From: Moniliophthora roreri
Taxonomy: Eukaryota; Basidiomycota; Agaricomycetes; Agaricales; Marasmiaceae
Direction of reading: 5' to 3'
Length of the DNA: 64,000 nt
Assembly (NCBI GenBank): GCA_001466705.2
Contig: LATX02000252.1
Span: 62,001 to 126,000 of the forward strand
The translations under genes were made by a program, and so were the position numbers. This document shows, in pieces, positions 12,549-24,900 of the stretch. The stretch's first letter is position 1. Each line of letters begins with the position of its first letter. The notes under the pieces were generated by a model. That model was not told where the DNA came from. It searched no databases and worked only from the letters and a program-made list of their open reading frames with translations.

Positions 12549-14581
12549 TCACACTGCCATATAAACGGGTACAAAAGATTCATACAGGAGTATACCCTGG
12601 GAGACGAATTCGGGATGTACTTTGACTTCCTTTCCATCTGGCGTTCTCTTATTCCCGATGTTGTAAACTGCTAGAATCCGGGCAGCCGCTAACAAGAGCA
12701 TTGATTCAGCGAGATTTCGTCCAGGACAGGATCTCAAAAGATTTTTATGAGTCTTTTTTTTTTCCACGTTTCCGAAATGAATGGGAGCCGTTCAATCTTA
12801 CCTGCGACCAAATCCCCAAGAGACAGAAAGTGAGTCTGGATCCGCACTCTCTTCAAGATAACGATCTGGGAGGAATTCTTCGGGATCCTTGAATGATTTG
12901 GTGTCACGAGACATTGCCCTGGATGAATCAAGGTTAGCGAATTGAGGTGGTTATTGATATGATTGACCATAGGTTGACAGCAACTGCGGCATCTACCAAG
13001 AAGCTCGATCAGTCAAACACGAGGTTTCTCAGACAACTCATCAGACCTTTCTGTATTCTATAGCCCTGGTAGACGTCTGCACTCGAGGTACTGTGAGACG
13101 CTAAGGAAGTCGATTATCAGAGACAGGTTAATCGAAGAAGAGACAATAGTTACGTACCAACAGGAAGAGGCGGACTCCACCTGAGCGCTTCCTTGCAGAT
13201 CGCCGTGACATACACAAGTTGCGCCGAGTCGTCGAAATCGGGAAGACGATCACCGCCAGTGACAGCGTCAATTTCGTCTTGCGCGCGTTTCTGAAACTCG
13301 GGATGCAGCAGCATAGCCAAGACGATTGTCTTCAGAGCAGATGTCGTCTACGCGCATCATGATCGAGCCGCGGTCGGAATGTGATATGAGTGAGCATCTT
13401 ACTGTGTCTATTCCACCTGAAAGAATGATTGATTCAAGATGATACTATGGTGTGTGAGTGTGAGAGCACTTACCAGTGATTACAGATGAGGTGATCTCTC
13501 TGACTTCCCCCTCAGAAAGCGAGTTTGAGGCGTCACCAGCATTTTCAGCGCTTAACAATTCTTGCGCCCAAGACGGGTTCATGGGTTCCTGACGCTGCTA
13601 GGCGCGTTAGGTGTGGTAAATATGAATGATTTTTTTTCTTCGTACCATTTGCTCTTTGACCTGGTCGACAGGTTCATTCAGAATCTTTTTTGCCAATAGA
13701 AGCTGCTCCTGCGCAGTCTTCAGGAAACTCATACCGGGTACCCAAGAGGGTATCTTTCCCACTGTAATTGATAGTCAGTACATATCGCTTAGAGGAGAAG
13801 AATAACCCTCTCACACCAAGGAAATGCAAAAAGGATTTGGGCACCCCAGAATGCCGATCCCGTCATACCTTCTATCGCCGGAACTACAGTGTCATGAATG
13901 AAGGATCTATGCTCCGAGTAATCAGTGAACCCGAAAACATGCTGAAGAAGGACAGAGCCCATGTAGCTGTCGCAAGTGAGCCTATTGAGTGTACCTGAAT
14001 GACTGAAAGTCACTCACTCTCTCAAATGTGTTTCGAAAGCGCCGGGCGTCTTTAGCAATGCCTGGAGAAGTACGTTGCACCTTTCACTGACGGTAGGCCT
14101 AACGGTTGCATCTGAGGCAGATCCAATGCCTCGGACGATCGCTCGACGGTATTTTTGAAAGCGCTCATCTTGGTACGGTATAAACACAAGGTTAAAGTCC
14201 CATCCCATCTTGCTCAACATTTCAACTTTAGGCCTATCTGAATATATGTGTGGGCGCTTCTCCAAGAGTTCTCGACAGTCTTGCAAGGTGTTGATGACTA
14301 GAACGACCCGCCCAATGATACGAAAGGTGCACACCGATCCGGAACCTGCAAGTCTCTCATTAAAAGCGAGAACCTGAGCGTAAACGTGAGCTATGCTCAC
14401 CGTAACGTTCTCCCCATCGTTTGTATGTTTTCCATGGTGCATCTCGAGTGAGGTCCAAAAGGTTGCCGAGGAAGGGTAAGCCAGTAGGTCCAGGGGGTGA
14501 GTTGTCGTCTACACGTCGGCGAGGGAGGAGTGCGACGGTCGGGAGAATTAATAACAACAGGGCGGACAGGAAGACGGACAT
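12549..14581 (-). CDS. Cytochrome P450 monooxygenase
   Basis: A gene of eleven exons can be read: 14581-14401, 14345-14018, 13966-13815, 13761-13646, 13594-13474, 13416-13403, 13347-13158, 13100-13047, 12983-12968, 12918-12802 and 12732-12549. All ten introns are GT-AG and 49-69 bp. The splice gives about 490 residues, usual for fungal P450s. Visible parts are an N-terminal membrane anchor (MSVFLSALLLLILPTVALLP), the proline hinge PPGPTGLPFLGN, the I-helix GGIDTTTS (about residues 300-307), the K-helix ExxR as KEALRW (E near 358) and the haem loop WGFGRRSCPGR (Cys near 432). It should sit on the ER membrane and oxidise a small hydrophobic substrate with a reductase partner. The layout resembles CYP5144-like families. 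The last 15 residues (after EFVSQ) lack the usual P-x-P-F motif and lie beside repeat unit C, so the C terminus may have been replaced. Confidence 0.93.
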
Positions 14582-14719
14582 CTTTAAGGGTGCTCCCTTC
14601 GATCGTCTTAATATATAAGAGAATCGTGGCCCGTGGGTCCCAATATAGGAATCTCTCGTACATCCTCAAGTTTCCGGTCAGCTTCTTTGATGAATGACAT
14701 ACATCAAAAATGGAATCGT

Positions 14720-15860
14720 TTTCAGCACTTCCATGTACGCAAACATAGGAGTGCTTCATGGATCGTATTTCGAACCAGGCAACTTGTGCAATATCTGCTC
14801 GATGGACTGTGGAAGAAAAAGGATATTGTGAGTCGACCTGGATCCAAAGCCGAATATCTTACCACTAATGCCGAGATCAGTCTAGGGCTTTGGTTATTAA
14901 GCGGTATTAGTCGCTGGCTTGATATTCCCATAGGGAATGATCCCACAGCCGATTCCCTCATTTTCCTGAGGGGCATGCAGAACAGCATCGCAACATTGAT
15001 CAGGGAGTCAAAACATGGTACTATCATACTATCTAAGCCGAACGTACGTTATGTGTGCAAAAAAAAACAAGAAAGATGACGATTTCTGTCGTATTGGCAT
15101 CAGAGCGGGTAGAACGAGAGTATAGGTGATATATGTGGTATGGTGATGGGAAGGTGGCCGCAGTATAAAGATGGATACATGTCCTGAGCGTAAAAGACAT
15201 CGAGGACGAAGTCGATGCGCAAAACGGTGATCATGGGGATATTCCGCCGCAGCTAGATACGTACGTACGTTGATACCCAGGGTGTGCAGCACACGCAGAA
15301 CGAAAAAACGACACGACTTCATAGAGAGCCACGTTAAAAGGTATAATCAACCGGTTATTGAGCAATGCAATGAAGCTTGAGGATATGTTGAGACAATTTG
15401 TGCATGAAACCAGTGATCCTGCGACTGTCGTGCAATCCTGCGGTACTCCGAGTCCAGGAAATGCTAAAAAAATTCCAATCACGCACCGTCTTTCCTCGCG
15501 ATGGTCCTTCTACCCAAATTTCCCTTCATAGTGTACCCTATAAATGCCTTTACTGGGGGCCATAGACGTATCATAGGTAGGCTGGGAAACCTTCGGTGGG
15601 TGAGATACGAGTACGTGCATAGCCTAAAAAGTACAGGAAAGGATCAGAAGGGCTTTTCTGAGTTGATAGAGAGCTGTATACGCGCCAAATTTTTGCTGGC
15701 TCCAAGTGTCGAGGTTGAAAAAATAAATTTGGAAGAAAAAAGTGTTAGACTGATTTCGCTGGTCGAGGAGCCGGATATAGGGCTTGAGAGAAGGGAGATG
15801 AGGCGGTGGTCCGAAGCCGCGTTGGAGGCAGAGAAAACAGGTACAAATATTAGATAAGAT
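14720..15860 (+). pseudogene. Possible coding remnant, unknown
   Basis: Two plus-strand frames have protein-like composition. One around 14760-15060 includes LGLWLLSGISRWLDIPIGND, and another at 15501-15857 includes GRLGNLRWVRYEYVHSLKST and many charged residues. No continuous exon set, domain or motif could be fixed between them. The stretch 15060-15350 carries short A runs and no coding signal. This could be a decayed gene or chance open frames. I do not recognise it. Confidence 0.25.
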
Positions 15861-17758
15861 ATCCGGCTTAGCATCAACGAGCATCCTCTAAAGACTAAAA
15901 CTCTGAGGCCAGAGTGAATTTCCAGGTACAAAACGGTCTTTGGAAGTAAAATGGGATTATTAACCACTTTTACGTGTTCAATGCTCATTGAATTACTAAC
16001 GCTTTTTTTTATATTCCTCGAGCTCATCGTGCCCTTTCTTGCGTAGCTCAAAGCTCCTGTACGGGTTGTTATGACAGAGGTATTCGTTGAATCATGTGGA
16101 CCCTGGGCGCGCCTTTTCACTGCCATATCGCTACCCTTTAAAGCCTTCGCCGCAATGTGACCGCATTCGTAAGGACCCGTCCCGAAAGTACCGATGAAAC
16201 CTCATCACCGCTCCAGCATGTTGGCTCTCTTCTCTCTAAAGTTTTACTCACGAAAGTCATCCTTTCTTCTAGGCATCTTACAGCTCCACCTGTGCTGTCC
16301 GAGTTTTATCGGTATTACTATCAGGGAGAGCCGCAAGGAGCTTGCGAGTTGGATTAGGTTCATGCCATTTTCGTGCCTGACCTGACTATGCAAATCAGCT
16401 GAAGAACTCTTCTCGACGAAACCGTAGGACAGCAACTAACAGCAGCCGGTGCAGTTCTCACCTTGGCGTTTGAAGATGCTCCATTGAAGTATTGTCTAAT
16501 GATTTCGCGGCTGATCTGAGTAGACTACCATTCTAAATAAATTGTACATTTCTGACGGGAGCGTTTCTTCGCAGGTCTTGTATGATAACAGATGGCCTCT
16601 GTTCTCCCGGGCTAGCTTCCTAGCTTGCATGAGGCATCTATGAAGTTGAGTATTTTCGGTGCTGACGAACTTCCGAGTACCACCGATCCTTCTAGAAGCA
16701 GTCTATGCATCACAGTGGCACTCCAGGATCACAGGCTGCCGATCTGATCACTGGAAATGCGGTGTTTAAGTCCCCTGAACCTTTACTTGCCGCGCGCCGA
16801 CACTCGAGCGGGAAACTGACTACTCGTTCTAGGACTGGAATTACTCGCTAGTGCCCTTTTCTACCGTGCCGATCTTTGTGATGCTGGCACTGAGTCCGCA
16901 GCTCGCATGAGAAGCGGGTCCCTTCAAATAAACTTTTTGGCCGACAAGCCTTCTGAGGCCATGACTTGGAATATATCCTTGCTAGCGGACCCCACCAGTC
17001 CACCTGCACAACCATAATCAAAAGTCAGGACATTCTTCGGCCTCTTCGGCCCCAATGGAGCTCCATCTACATATCAATCACTCTTCACTATTGGCCATGG
17101 GTACCCTATTCATCCTCTTCGACTGTGATCTGATGCTCTTCCTTGACAGAATTAAATGAGGCTGATATCAGTGCTGTTAAGTTGGACCCAACAAATAAGA
17201 TTTATGAAACGAAAGCAGCCAATGAATTCGTGAAACGATTTGTTCAGTTCAACGTTTGGTCAGCTATTTCCTTTGCCCACCAATATATCCAGAAGGCAGT
17301 ATTGTTCCGTACGGTATGCTTCCAAACCCTTGCTTTTGGCTCACGAAGTGAACAGAATTTCGTCCCTGCAGGAGGCCTCAATGTCAAGATTCCCTTCCAT
17401 GTTCGTTTATCGAACTTTCCCAGGTTCCGAAAGGGTGAGCATTCTCCTACATATTCGTATGCGCTAGTACCGATCATAGATCATATATCAGTGGATCACC
17501 ATCAGCGCGCCATTTCACGGAAAGATGATCAACGGATCCTTTGAGTTTGCACCATAGCGTGCCGCGTTTTTGAACGGCCGGGGCTGTTCAAAATCTTCCA
17601 TTTCCTCTGCTATCCTGTTACGCAGAGCGGCATTAATGCGATCTCCTGAAGGCACTGCAATCTTCCTTTGATTCTTATGCGCTAAGTCATCTCAAGTCTA
17701 TTTAAAGCCAACTGCTATATTAAAAAAGACCGTCTGAGAAAGGCCCAGTCCAGGAGCA
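15861..17758. other. Gene-poor interval, nothing identified
   Basis: This interval between the P450 locus and the DUF6534-like gene has only short open frames on both strands. The longest, at 17143-17544 (+), reads MTELNEADISAVKLDP onward and may be a remnant, since an overlapping opposite frame is similarly open. I saw no tRNA, no clear repeat of other parts of the window and no recognisable protein family. Confidence 0.4.
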
Positions 17759-19714
17759 ATGTCTATCTCTCAAGGATTCGATCTATCTGAACAACTGGAT
17801 GTCCCATTTTCCGGTGAAGCTCCACAATTACCTTGCGTATTCTCCGTCTGAAACTTCTCATTTTCTAGGACTCTTGGTTTCCATAGCGTGGGTACCAAGT
17901 TCCCACACCGTAAAATTAAAATGCACATGACACTCAATCATCTTCGGTAGTCTCTACGGTGTGACTATGGCACAGGCCTGGAGTTATTTCAACCAGAATA
18001 GGGATAAATGGCCTCTCCGAATGTTGGTGAGCAAACTCTCCCTTTTTGTGTCCGAAACTAGATTGCAAACCCAACCAATGTCGCTAGGTTCTATCCCTCA
18101 TGTAAGTTGGAGTTCAACCCTGCAAACGTCATCGTTTACACTCCTCAACCCTGCAGAATCATGGATCTCACCGCCTCTGTACTCGAAGTTATCCCCTACC
18201 GATATCTTTTGGTTAGATGTTCCCGGTTTGTCAGGAACCTCTGATGGACATTTTCTCCAGATCGTACATTTCGGCAATCTGTTGGCAGTAGAGAGCGAGA
18301 TATCGTGAGCTTCATGAATTGCGGTCGTGATTTATATATACCAACTCATGTCTACGTCTTTCAGAATCAGATATACGATGGAATCGTCCATAATCACTGT
18401 CATCATAGGATTTGCGTGCGTTTGCGCTATTTTGTTCAGAACCGGAGATCGCTGACTCTCGATGGACAGTGTCCAAATATTTTTTGCGAGTCGCATTTAT
18501 ATTTGTAAGTACAATCAGAAATGCTTATCCGTTCAGATCTGAAAGAAGAGGACACAGTAAAACGACTTCATCAAGTGGTTCCCGCTGTCATCGTACGCTT
18601 CCCGCCCCAAGTCTTTGGTGTCATCTCGCTAACTACCGGAATTCGTGCAGGTTCTGTGCGCTATTGGATCTCTGGGTCAGTGCTTGAACTCGATCACGTT
18701 AAGACATGTTCTGAATAGTCCATGTTTGGCACAGCTTGTGGACTAAGTACGAATTTCACCTTGACTACATTTCTGGAATAAAAACTCAAAGAAACCTTCA
18801 CCAGTGATCAGGATTCAGGGAGTTATGCAGCCAAATTTCAGTTTGATGTTGGAGCATAGAACAAAGGTCAATTCATCACAAATACATGGAATCAACCATA
18901 GTGATGCGGATTGCTCACAGCTGGAATTAGGGCTATATTGTGGCTTAGCCGCTCTTTGTGATATTTTCGCCACAATGGCTCTTATATGGACATTTTGGGT
19001 CTCGAAGACAGGGTTCAGGAAGTAAGTATTATTCCTTGAGCATCATGCAGCTTGACAACATCACTCTCAGGACGGATACTATGCTATATAAACTATTACA
19101 GTTCACAGTGACTCGTGGAATCCTAATAACGCTCGTCCAAGTGAGCTTTTTTGCGACATTCATGGCTTATGATCCTGTTGAGCTGAAATGGTGAGTTAGA
19201 ATCCTGGATCAAACGAATGATGCTGAGAATTTGTCTTTTAGGATGGCTTCGTTTTTCTGTAAAAGCAAAGTGTACGTGATCACAATGCGTGAGTGTCCTG
19301 ATTTCTACTTGAGCTGTTTACTCATCCGAGTCCTCAATCAGTCGCAATGTACGCAGCTGACCATGGTCGGACAATCACAAGAGACTAACTCTGTTCACAG
19401 TCTTAACAGCAGACCATTGCCCCGGGATAATAACCCGGCTATCTCTGTCAGCATTCAGAACACCCAAAACAGTATAATGTCAGAGCAAGATAGTGAACGG
19501 CCTACCGTAACAAATGACCCGGAGAGGGGATATGTGGCTCGTTCACTGGTAGGATATATCTGCAACCATTCCGTTCACTAGAAACTGACACCAGTTGGTT
19601 TTACAGAACTCGACAAGTGCTGAACAAGAGGGTGACAAGTCACTCCCCAAGCCTCTAGTCACTGATTCGAATGATTGGTGGGCAACTCCTATGTCTGATA
19701 TGGTCGTAAAATGA
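17759..19714 (+). CDS. DUF6534-like multi-pass membrane protein
   Basis: Exons can be read from the ATG at 17759. Exon 1 (17759-17813, MSISQGFDLSEQLDVPFS) is followed by a 19-base exon at 17869-17887 and an exon from 17951 to 18026 with LYGVTMAQAWSYFNQNRDKW. This is the pattern of the first membrane region of DUF6534 proteins, a large basidiomycete family of seven-helix-like membrane proteins of unknown function. Later exons contain the family's C-terminal helices: GLAALCDIFATMALIWTFWV (18942-19001) and LLQFTVTRGILITLVQVSFF. A hydrophilic tail rich in Ser, Asn and Asp ends at TGA 19712-19714 after DWWATPMSDMVVK. The middle exons (18030-18800) are not all resolved, but a hydrophobic segment near HFGNLLAVES supports continuity. 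The protein probably lies in a cell membrane. Parts of its locus are duplicated at 20676-21661. Confidence 0.75.
18446..18861 (+). repeat. Source block of duplicated DUF6534-like exons
   Basis: This block, inside the DUF6534-like gene, is nearly identical to 20680-21101. All seventeen base differences are transitions, and fourteen lie at CpG dinucleotides that are intact here and TpG or CpA in the other copy. A second source block, 19774-20339, corresponds to 21103-21666. The roughly 0.9 kb between the two blocks is missing from the other copy, where a single N stands instead. Confidence 0.85.
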
Positions 19715-20404
19715 GAGATGTGACTTTGGCAACTTGATGATAGTATCAGTTCATCTATTGATCCAGCAAGCTTGACTGAAAATGGACATTATGTATTGAA
19801 ATGAGCCATTATGAGTGGCATGACAGGGTCTATGAGATACAATCACCGACTGGCTAAATTATATCTGAGGTCTTCATGTAAGTTATATACTTTTGAATGT
19901 ATTTATCCTTTTTTTCCGGCCTGCTCTACAGCGTATTGTCCAATGCAAAGGAAAGATCCCCTGGGTTGCAAACGCTTTAGCATGTCTGACAGTCTCGTCA
20001 AGGCGATCATCCATAATCCCTCCTCGGCCACAATCAAGTTGGACACGACGAGTAAGATATAGATCCGAATCTTGAGTTGAGGTGACTTGCAATTCAATTT
20101 CGTCTATTCATTACTTGCGCTCATTTACAAATTACCTATCATTCACGTCGTTCCTGCCGCGGCTTGCCATGATATGTATTATAATGGCAGAATGTCACGG
20201 TGTCCGCATATCGCTTTGTCGGTATTAGAAGAGCGTGTGCACCTCAGGTGATCGTGGAATGAGATAAGATTCGGGGGGTCTAGAAAAAGACTCTTCCTCT
20301 TCCTTCGAAGCTTGAAACGGTTCTATATATTGTCGGATATGTGGTCTCCCTCGAAAAAGGGAAAGAAAGAATAAGTACCGTACCAAAATCGGGCATATAC
20401 ATTT

Positions 20405-20510
20405 TCAAGGAAGGGTTCAAGGACATGTCCTTGACTTCCTTGAACTTCCTTGAACTTCCTTGAGCTTCCTTGAGCTTCCTCAAACATTCCTGGAATGTCC
20501 TCAAGTGGCC
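20405..20510. repeat. Decanucleotide tandem repeat with 18-bp palindrome
   Basis: A perfect 18-base palindrome, TCAAGGACATGTCCTTGA, lies at 20417-20434. It runs into about five tandem copies of a ten-base unit, ACTTCCTTGA, drifting to GCTTCCTTGA (20433-20482). The core AGGACATGTCCT recurs at 61909 and 63784. The setting looks like subterminal repeats of a transposon, but its ends are not visible here. Confidence 0.7.
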
Positions 20511-20675
20511 TAAAACACTGTATTTAGTATCATAATAAAGGTAACTTCACTGTCATTGNGACTAGCAGACTGGGCTCACTCTAGTCCTTATTACCTGTTA
20601 TCTCATGTCATATTAAAGTGTTCCAATTCAGAAATAGTGTAAAATGAATAAAAGTGGGTCTTTTCTAGGTTCGAC

Positions 20676-21666
20676 AATTACTGGAGATCACTGACTCTTG
20701 ATGGACAGTATCCAAATATTTTTTGCGAGTTGCATTTATATTTGTAAGTACAATCAGAAATGCTTATCTGTTCAGATCTGAAAGAAGAGGACACAGTAAA
20801 ACAACTTCATCAAGTGGTTCCCGCTGTCATCGTATGCTTCCTGCCCCAAGTTTTTGGTGTCATCTCACTAACTACCAGAATTCATGCAGGTTCTGTGTGC
20901 TATTGGATCTCTGGGTCAGTGCTTGAACTCAATTACATTAAGACATGTTCTGAATAGTCCATGTTTGGCACAGCTTGTGGACTAAGTACGAATTTCACCT
21001 TGACTACATTTCTGGAATAAAAACTCAAAGAAACCTTCACCAGTGATCAGGATTCAGGGAGTTATGCAGCCAAATTTCAGTTTGATGTTGGAGCATAGAA
21101 CNGACTGAAAATGGACATTATGTATTGAAATGAGCCATTATGAGTGGCATGACAGGGTCTATGAGATACAATCACTGACTGGCTAAATTATATCTGAGGT
21201 CTTCATGTAAGTTATATACTTTTGAATGTATTTATCCTTTTTTCTGGCCTGCTCTACAGCATATTGTCCAATGCAAAGCAAAGATCCCCTGGGTTGCAAA
21301 CACTTTAGCATGTCTGACAGTCTCGTCAAGGCGATCACTCATAATCCCTCCTCGGCCACAATCAAGTTGAACATGACGAGTAAGATATAGATCTGAATCT
21401 TGAGTTGAGGTGACTTGCAATTCAATTTTGTCTATTTATTACTTGTGCTCATTTACAAATTACCTATCATTCATGTCGTTCCTGCCGTGGCTTGCCACGA
21501 TATGTATTATAATGGCAGAATGTCACAGTGTCCACATATCGCTTTGTCAGTATTAGAAGAGTGTGTGCACCTCAGGTGATTGTGGAATGAGATAAGATTC
21601 GGGGGGTCTAGAAAAAGACTCTTCCTCTTCCTTCGAAGCTTGAAATGGTTCTATATATCGTCAGAT
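20676..21666 (+). pseudogene. Decayed partial copy of the DUF6534-like locus
   Basis: This is a second copy of 18446-18861 and 19774-20339, joined through a single N at 21102 with the intervening 0.9 kb absent. It keeps exon and intron sequence in order but lacks the first exons and the C-terminal helices, so it cannot encode the full protein. The copy ends at GTCAGAT, exactly where the hAT terminal repeat starts. The intact copy continues from GTCGGAT into unrelated sequence. Confidence 0.8.
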
Positions 21667-21972
21667 TAGGGATGCCAACAGCTCGGCTTGGCTGGCTCCA
21701 GCTGGCTCAATATGGCTCGGCTCCCTTAGCAGCTTCAAGCCGCTAAGCCGATGGCTTTGGGGGATTTTTTTTTCACCCATAGAAAGAGAACAGAGAGAGA
21801 AAAAAATGCATAACTAGATAACTATCGTACAAATGAAACTGTAGGTAGATTCCCCCTAAAGATCTCAACATCAATAGTGTCAGGAATGTGATCCTCGTCC
21901 TGACGAACAATCTCTTCCAACTCTGTAATCTTGTTGCTTTGGTTGTAGTGTCCTGTGAAATTGAGTGGACCA

Positions 21973-24900
21973 TTAGTGCTTGATGGAGTTCTTCACAATC
22001 TGTGTTGCCTCCATTAGCTCATTACCCAGCTGTGTGCGCAGATCAGTCTTGGTGTGCCTCGATGAAGAGAACAGGCGCTTGCAAGGCACCGAAGTACCCT
22101 GGATTGGAAGCAGATCAACAGCAAGTGCGAAGATGGTTGGGTACTTCTCATGATTAGCCTGGAGTAAGGATGAGATGAAGGAATGAAAGATAATAGCACA
22201 CAACATACCTCCCAGTATTTTACCAAACCATCCTTGTCATCACTTGCAAGTGTGGTATCTTTGTAGAGGTAAGTGGCAGCTTCAGCCTCAATAGTCCCTT
22301 CTCCAAAATTCTGCTGCCTTTGACCAAGTTGGAGGATGTCCCATGCCCACTTGTCATCCATGGCATTAGCGTTAGGTTGTTGTGGAGGGCTGCTTGGATG
22401 TTGGTCAACATGGCCACTTGGACATTGGTAAGCATTGCCACTGGGATGTCTCCATCATAACTACAGTATGCATAGTGAGACTTATGAATAATCATAACCA
22501 TGGGTAACTCACTTCGTCATGAAAGGTGTCTAGAATGTCAGTTTTATGATGACACACATTCTGCTCAATCCAGTCCATCTTGATATTTGGGTGTACAACT
22601 TTATGGGATAATTAGAAGCTGCTGCAGTCTCAGATAGAGCACTTACGCATAGACAGAAAGTATGCAGGAACGTCTTTGACTTGGTTGAGGTAATCTTCAA
22701 GCTTGTTGATACCATGCTGGATAATGCTAGAAAATTCCGGATATATGCCTTGAAGTTCAACCTACTTATCAATAACAGAATGAAAGGCTGGGATAGCATA
22801 TGCCAAGCAGGGAGTTCCATCTGTTGAAAGAAAATGCTAAAAGGCATGGAGAACCTGAAATAGAGTAAACAAACAATGTATGTACATAAAGAAGTAGTTG
22901 TGTACTGCAAGGATAATCTTACACACTTTGATTGCCTCCCATTCATACTTGTGGAGTATGTATGGCCCTATATCAGCTCCATGCACTTGATCAAGTCGGA
23001 AATCTTCCAGTTGCTAATATGAAACTGAGCAAGATGTACAAAAGAAACTGAATGTTACTTACAGGTCTCAGTTCAAGGGCTCTGTGGAGCATGTGATGTG
23101 ATGAAGACCAGCAGTTCGAGATATCTTTGACAAGGACAAGCTGGCAGCCATCTTGAGCAGCTCTGATGAGCTTATCAAATGCAATCTGTTGTTGACTAGA
23201 AGCCCGACACTGCATTTGATTTAGGTATGATTGCTGTGACATATTGTAGTAAGAAACTTACCTCCTGTACCATTCCTCTCATACGAGTTAGTACACCAGG
23301 CTCATGGGTGCTGGGTAATGTGCCACCATCCTTTGCTGCAAAAATAGCAGCCAAATCCTCCTTATCCATATAGTATAGGATTGCGGTTATGGCAAAGTGA
23401 ATAATATGAGCAAAACATCTAAGAGGGTGGTTAATTTGAATAGAACGGAGGAATGCAGAACTGATCAGACCTAATGTGATTGTGGGTATAGTGAAAATCA
23501 ATTCCCATTCCCTCCAGTCGATATTCAAGTCTCTCAAACATAGCATCATTATTTGTTGCATTGTCACAAGTGATCCAGCCAATCTGAGGAGTTGTCAGCC
23601 AGGTATCATAGGCTTGGATACACATACCTTCTTCAGAAGTCCCAACCAATTTACTAAATATAAGAATGCTTCCCCCAAATGGGCACCAGTGTGTGATACC
23701 GGTACCTCATGAAATGCAATTACATCAGAACGAAATTCAAGTAGAGTTCGTGTCTGGACACCACACTTTGTCTTCTCCATAATGACAACCTCTTTGATCC
23801 AGTGGGTGGTGATAGTGATGAATGGGAAAAGATTCAAGTCTGTCCACCTGTCACAAGTGAAGGAGATCTTGCCAAGCGTGAGCTGAATCATAGTCAGTTA
23901 AAAAAAGGTGAACACAATATATATGAGCATACCTTCATCTCAGCTGCAAGCTCGTACATCTTCTGGTGCCAAGTTTCAATGATTACCTTTGTCATCGTAG
24001 TCCGTCCCAGAATTTGGCCCTTTGTCAGGTCTTGCCTCATATAGAGCACAAGGCAAATAACCTGTTCTGACTCCACAAAGGTGATGGGCTTGAAAGTTCC
24101 ATTAATACAAGCGTGACAAATGAATGGACAAGTACATACCAGATCCTCAGCAATAATCACTTCCATGAGCAACTGCGTGAGACCCTGGATGCTGAACTTC
24201 TCAAATGCCTGTGTGGCTACCACAGCAGGTACCTCAATACTGTGTTCACTTCGATATGCCTCCACCTTTTTGATGACTGTTAGTGCCTTGATAGGGATTC
24301 CGAGACAATCACAGTGTGCAATCCATATGGGAATATGGGTGGGAAGCATCAGATGGTTGTGCATGTTTGTAATACTGCTTGTTGTTTCATATGTCTGCAC
24401 TTTAAACATTTCTGGAAACTCTGATTTTGACTTCAATCTGTAAAAGTATCAGTAATTATGTGCTGAGAATGCTTTGCTAAGGAACTCACTCAAAGCAAAT
24501 GTTGCAGATGTATTCCATCTCTGTCTCTGTAAAAAGTGTATGAACATCATTGGCACATTTATCACACCGTCCTGCCTTGCCAGTTCCAGCAGTTCTTTGT
24601 GGTGTACAGGTAAAGTCTGTTACCATGTGACGACTGTGTGCAGGAAGCCTCTGAACACTAGGTCGAGCTTGGGGGAGAGGCACATGTCTAGATGCCTGCG
24701 GTGTCTTATCATTATCTGTAGAAGACTTAGTACTGATGTTTCTTGAAGAAAGTCAAAATAATGAACTTACCACTCCTAGTACGTGCACAAGGGGTGGGAG
24801 TTGCCAAGGGATTGTTCTCGTCTGCACTATCACTTGAAGTATCATCCCACTTGAAGTCCTCACCTGGAGATTCGTTTGCAAAATGCACAGTGGCATGAAC

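Noticed and set aside
15060..15330. Possible gene between the two plus-strand frames downstream of the P450
   Set aside because: No splice chain joins them and the intervening sequence has frequent stops in all frames.
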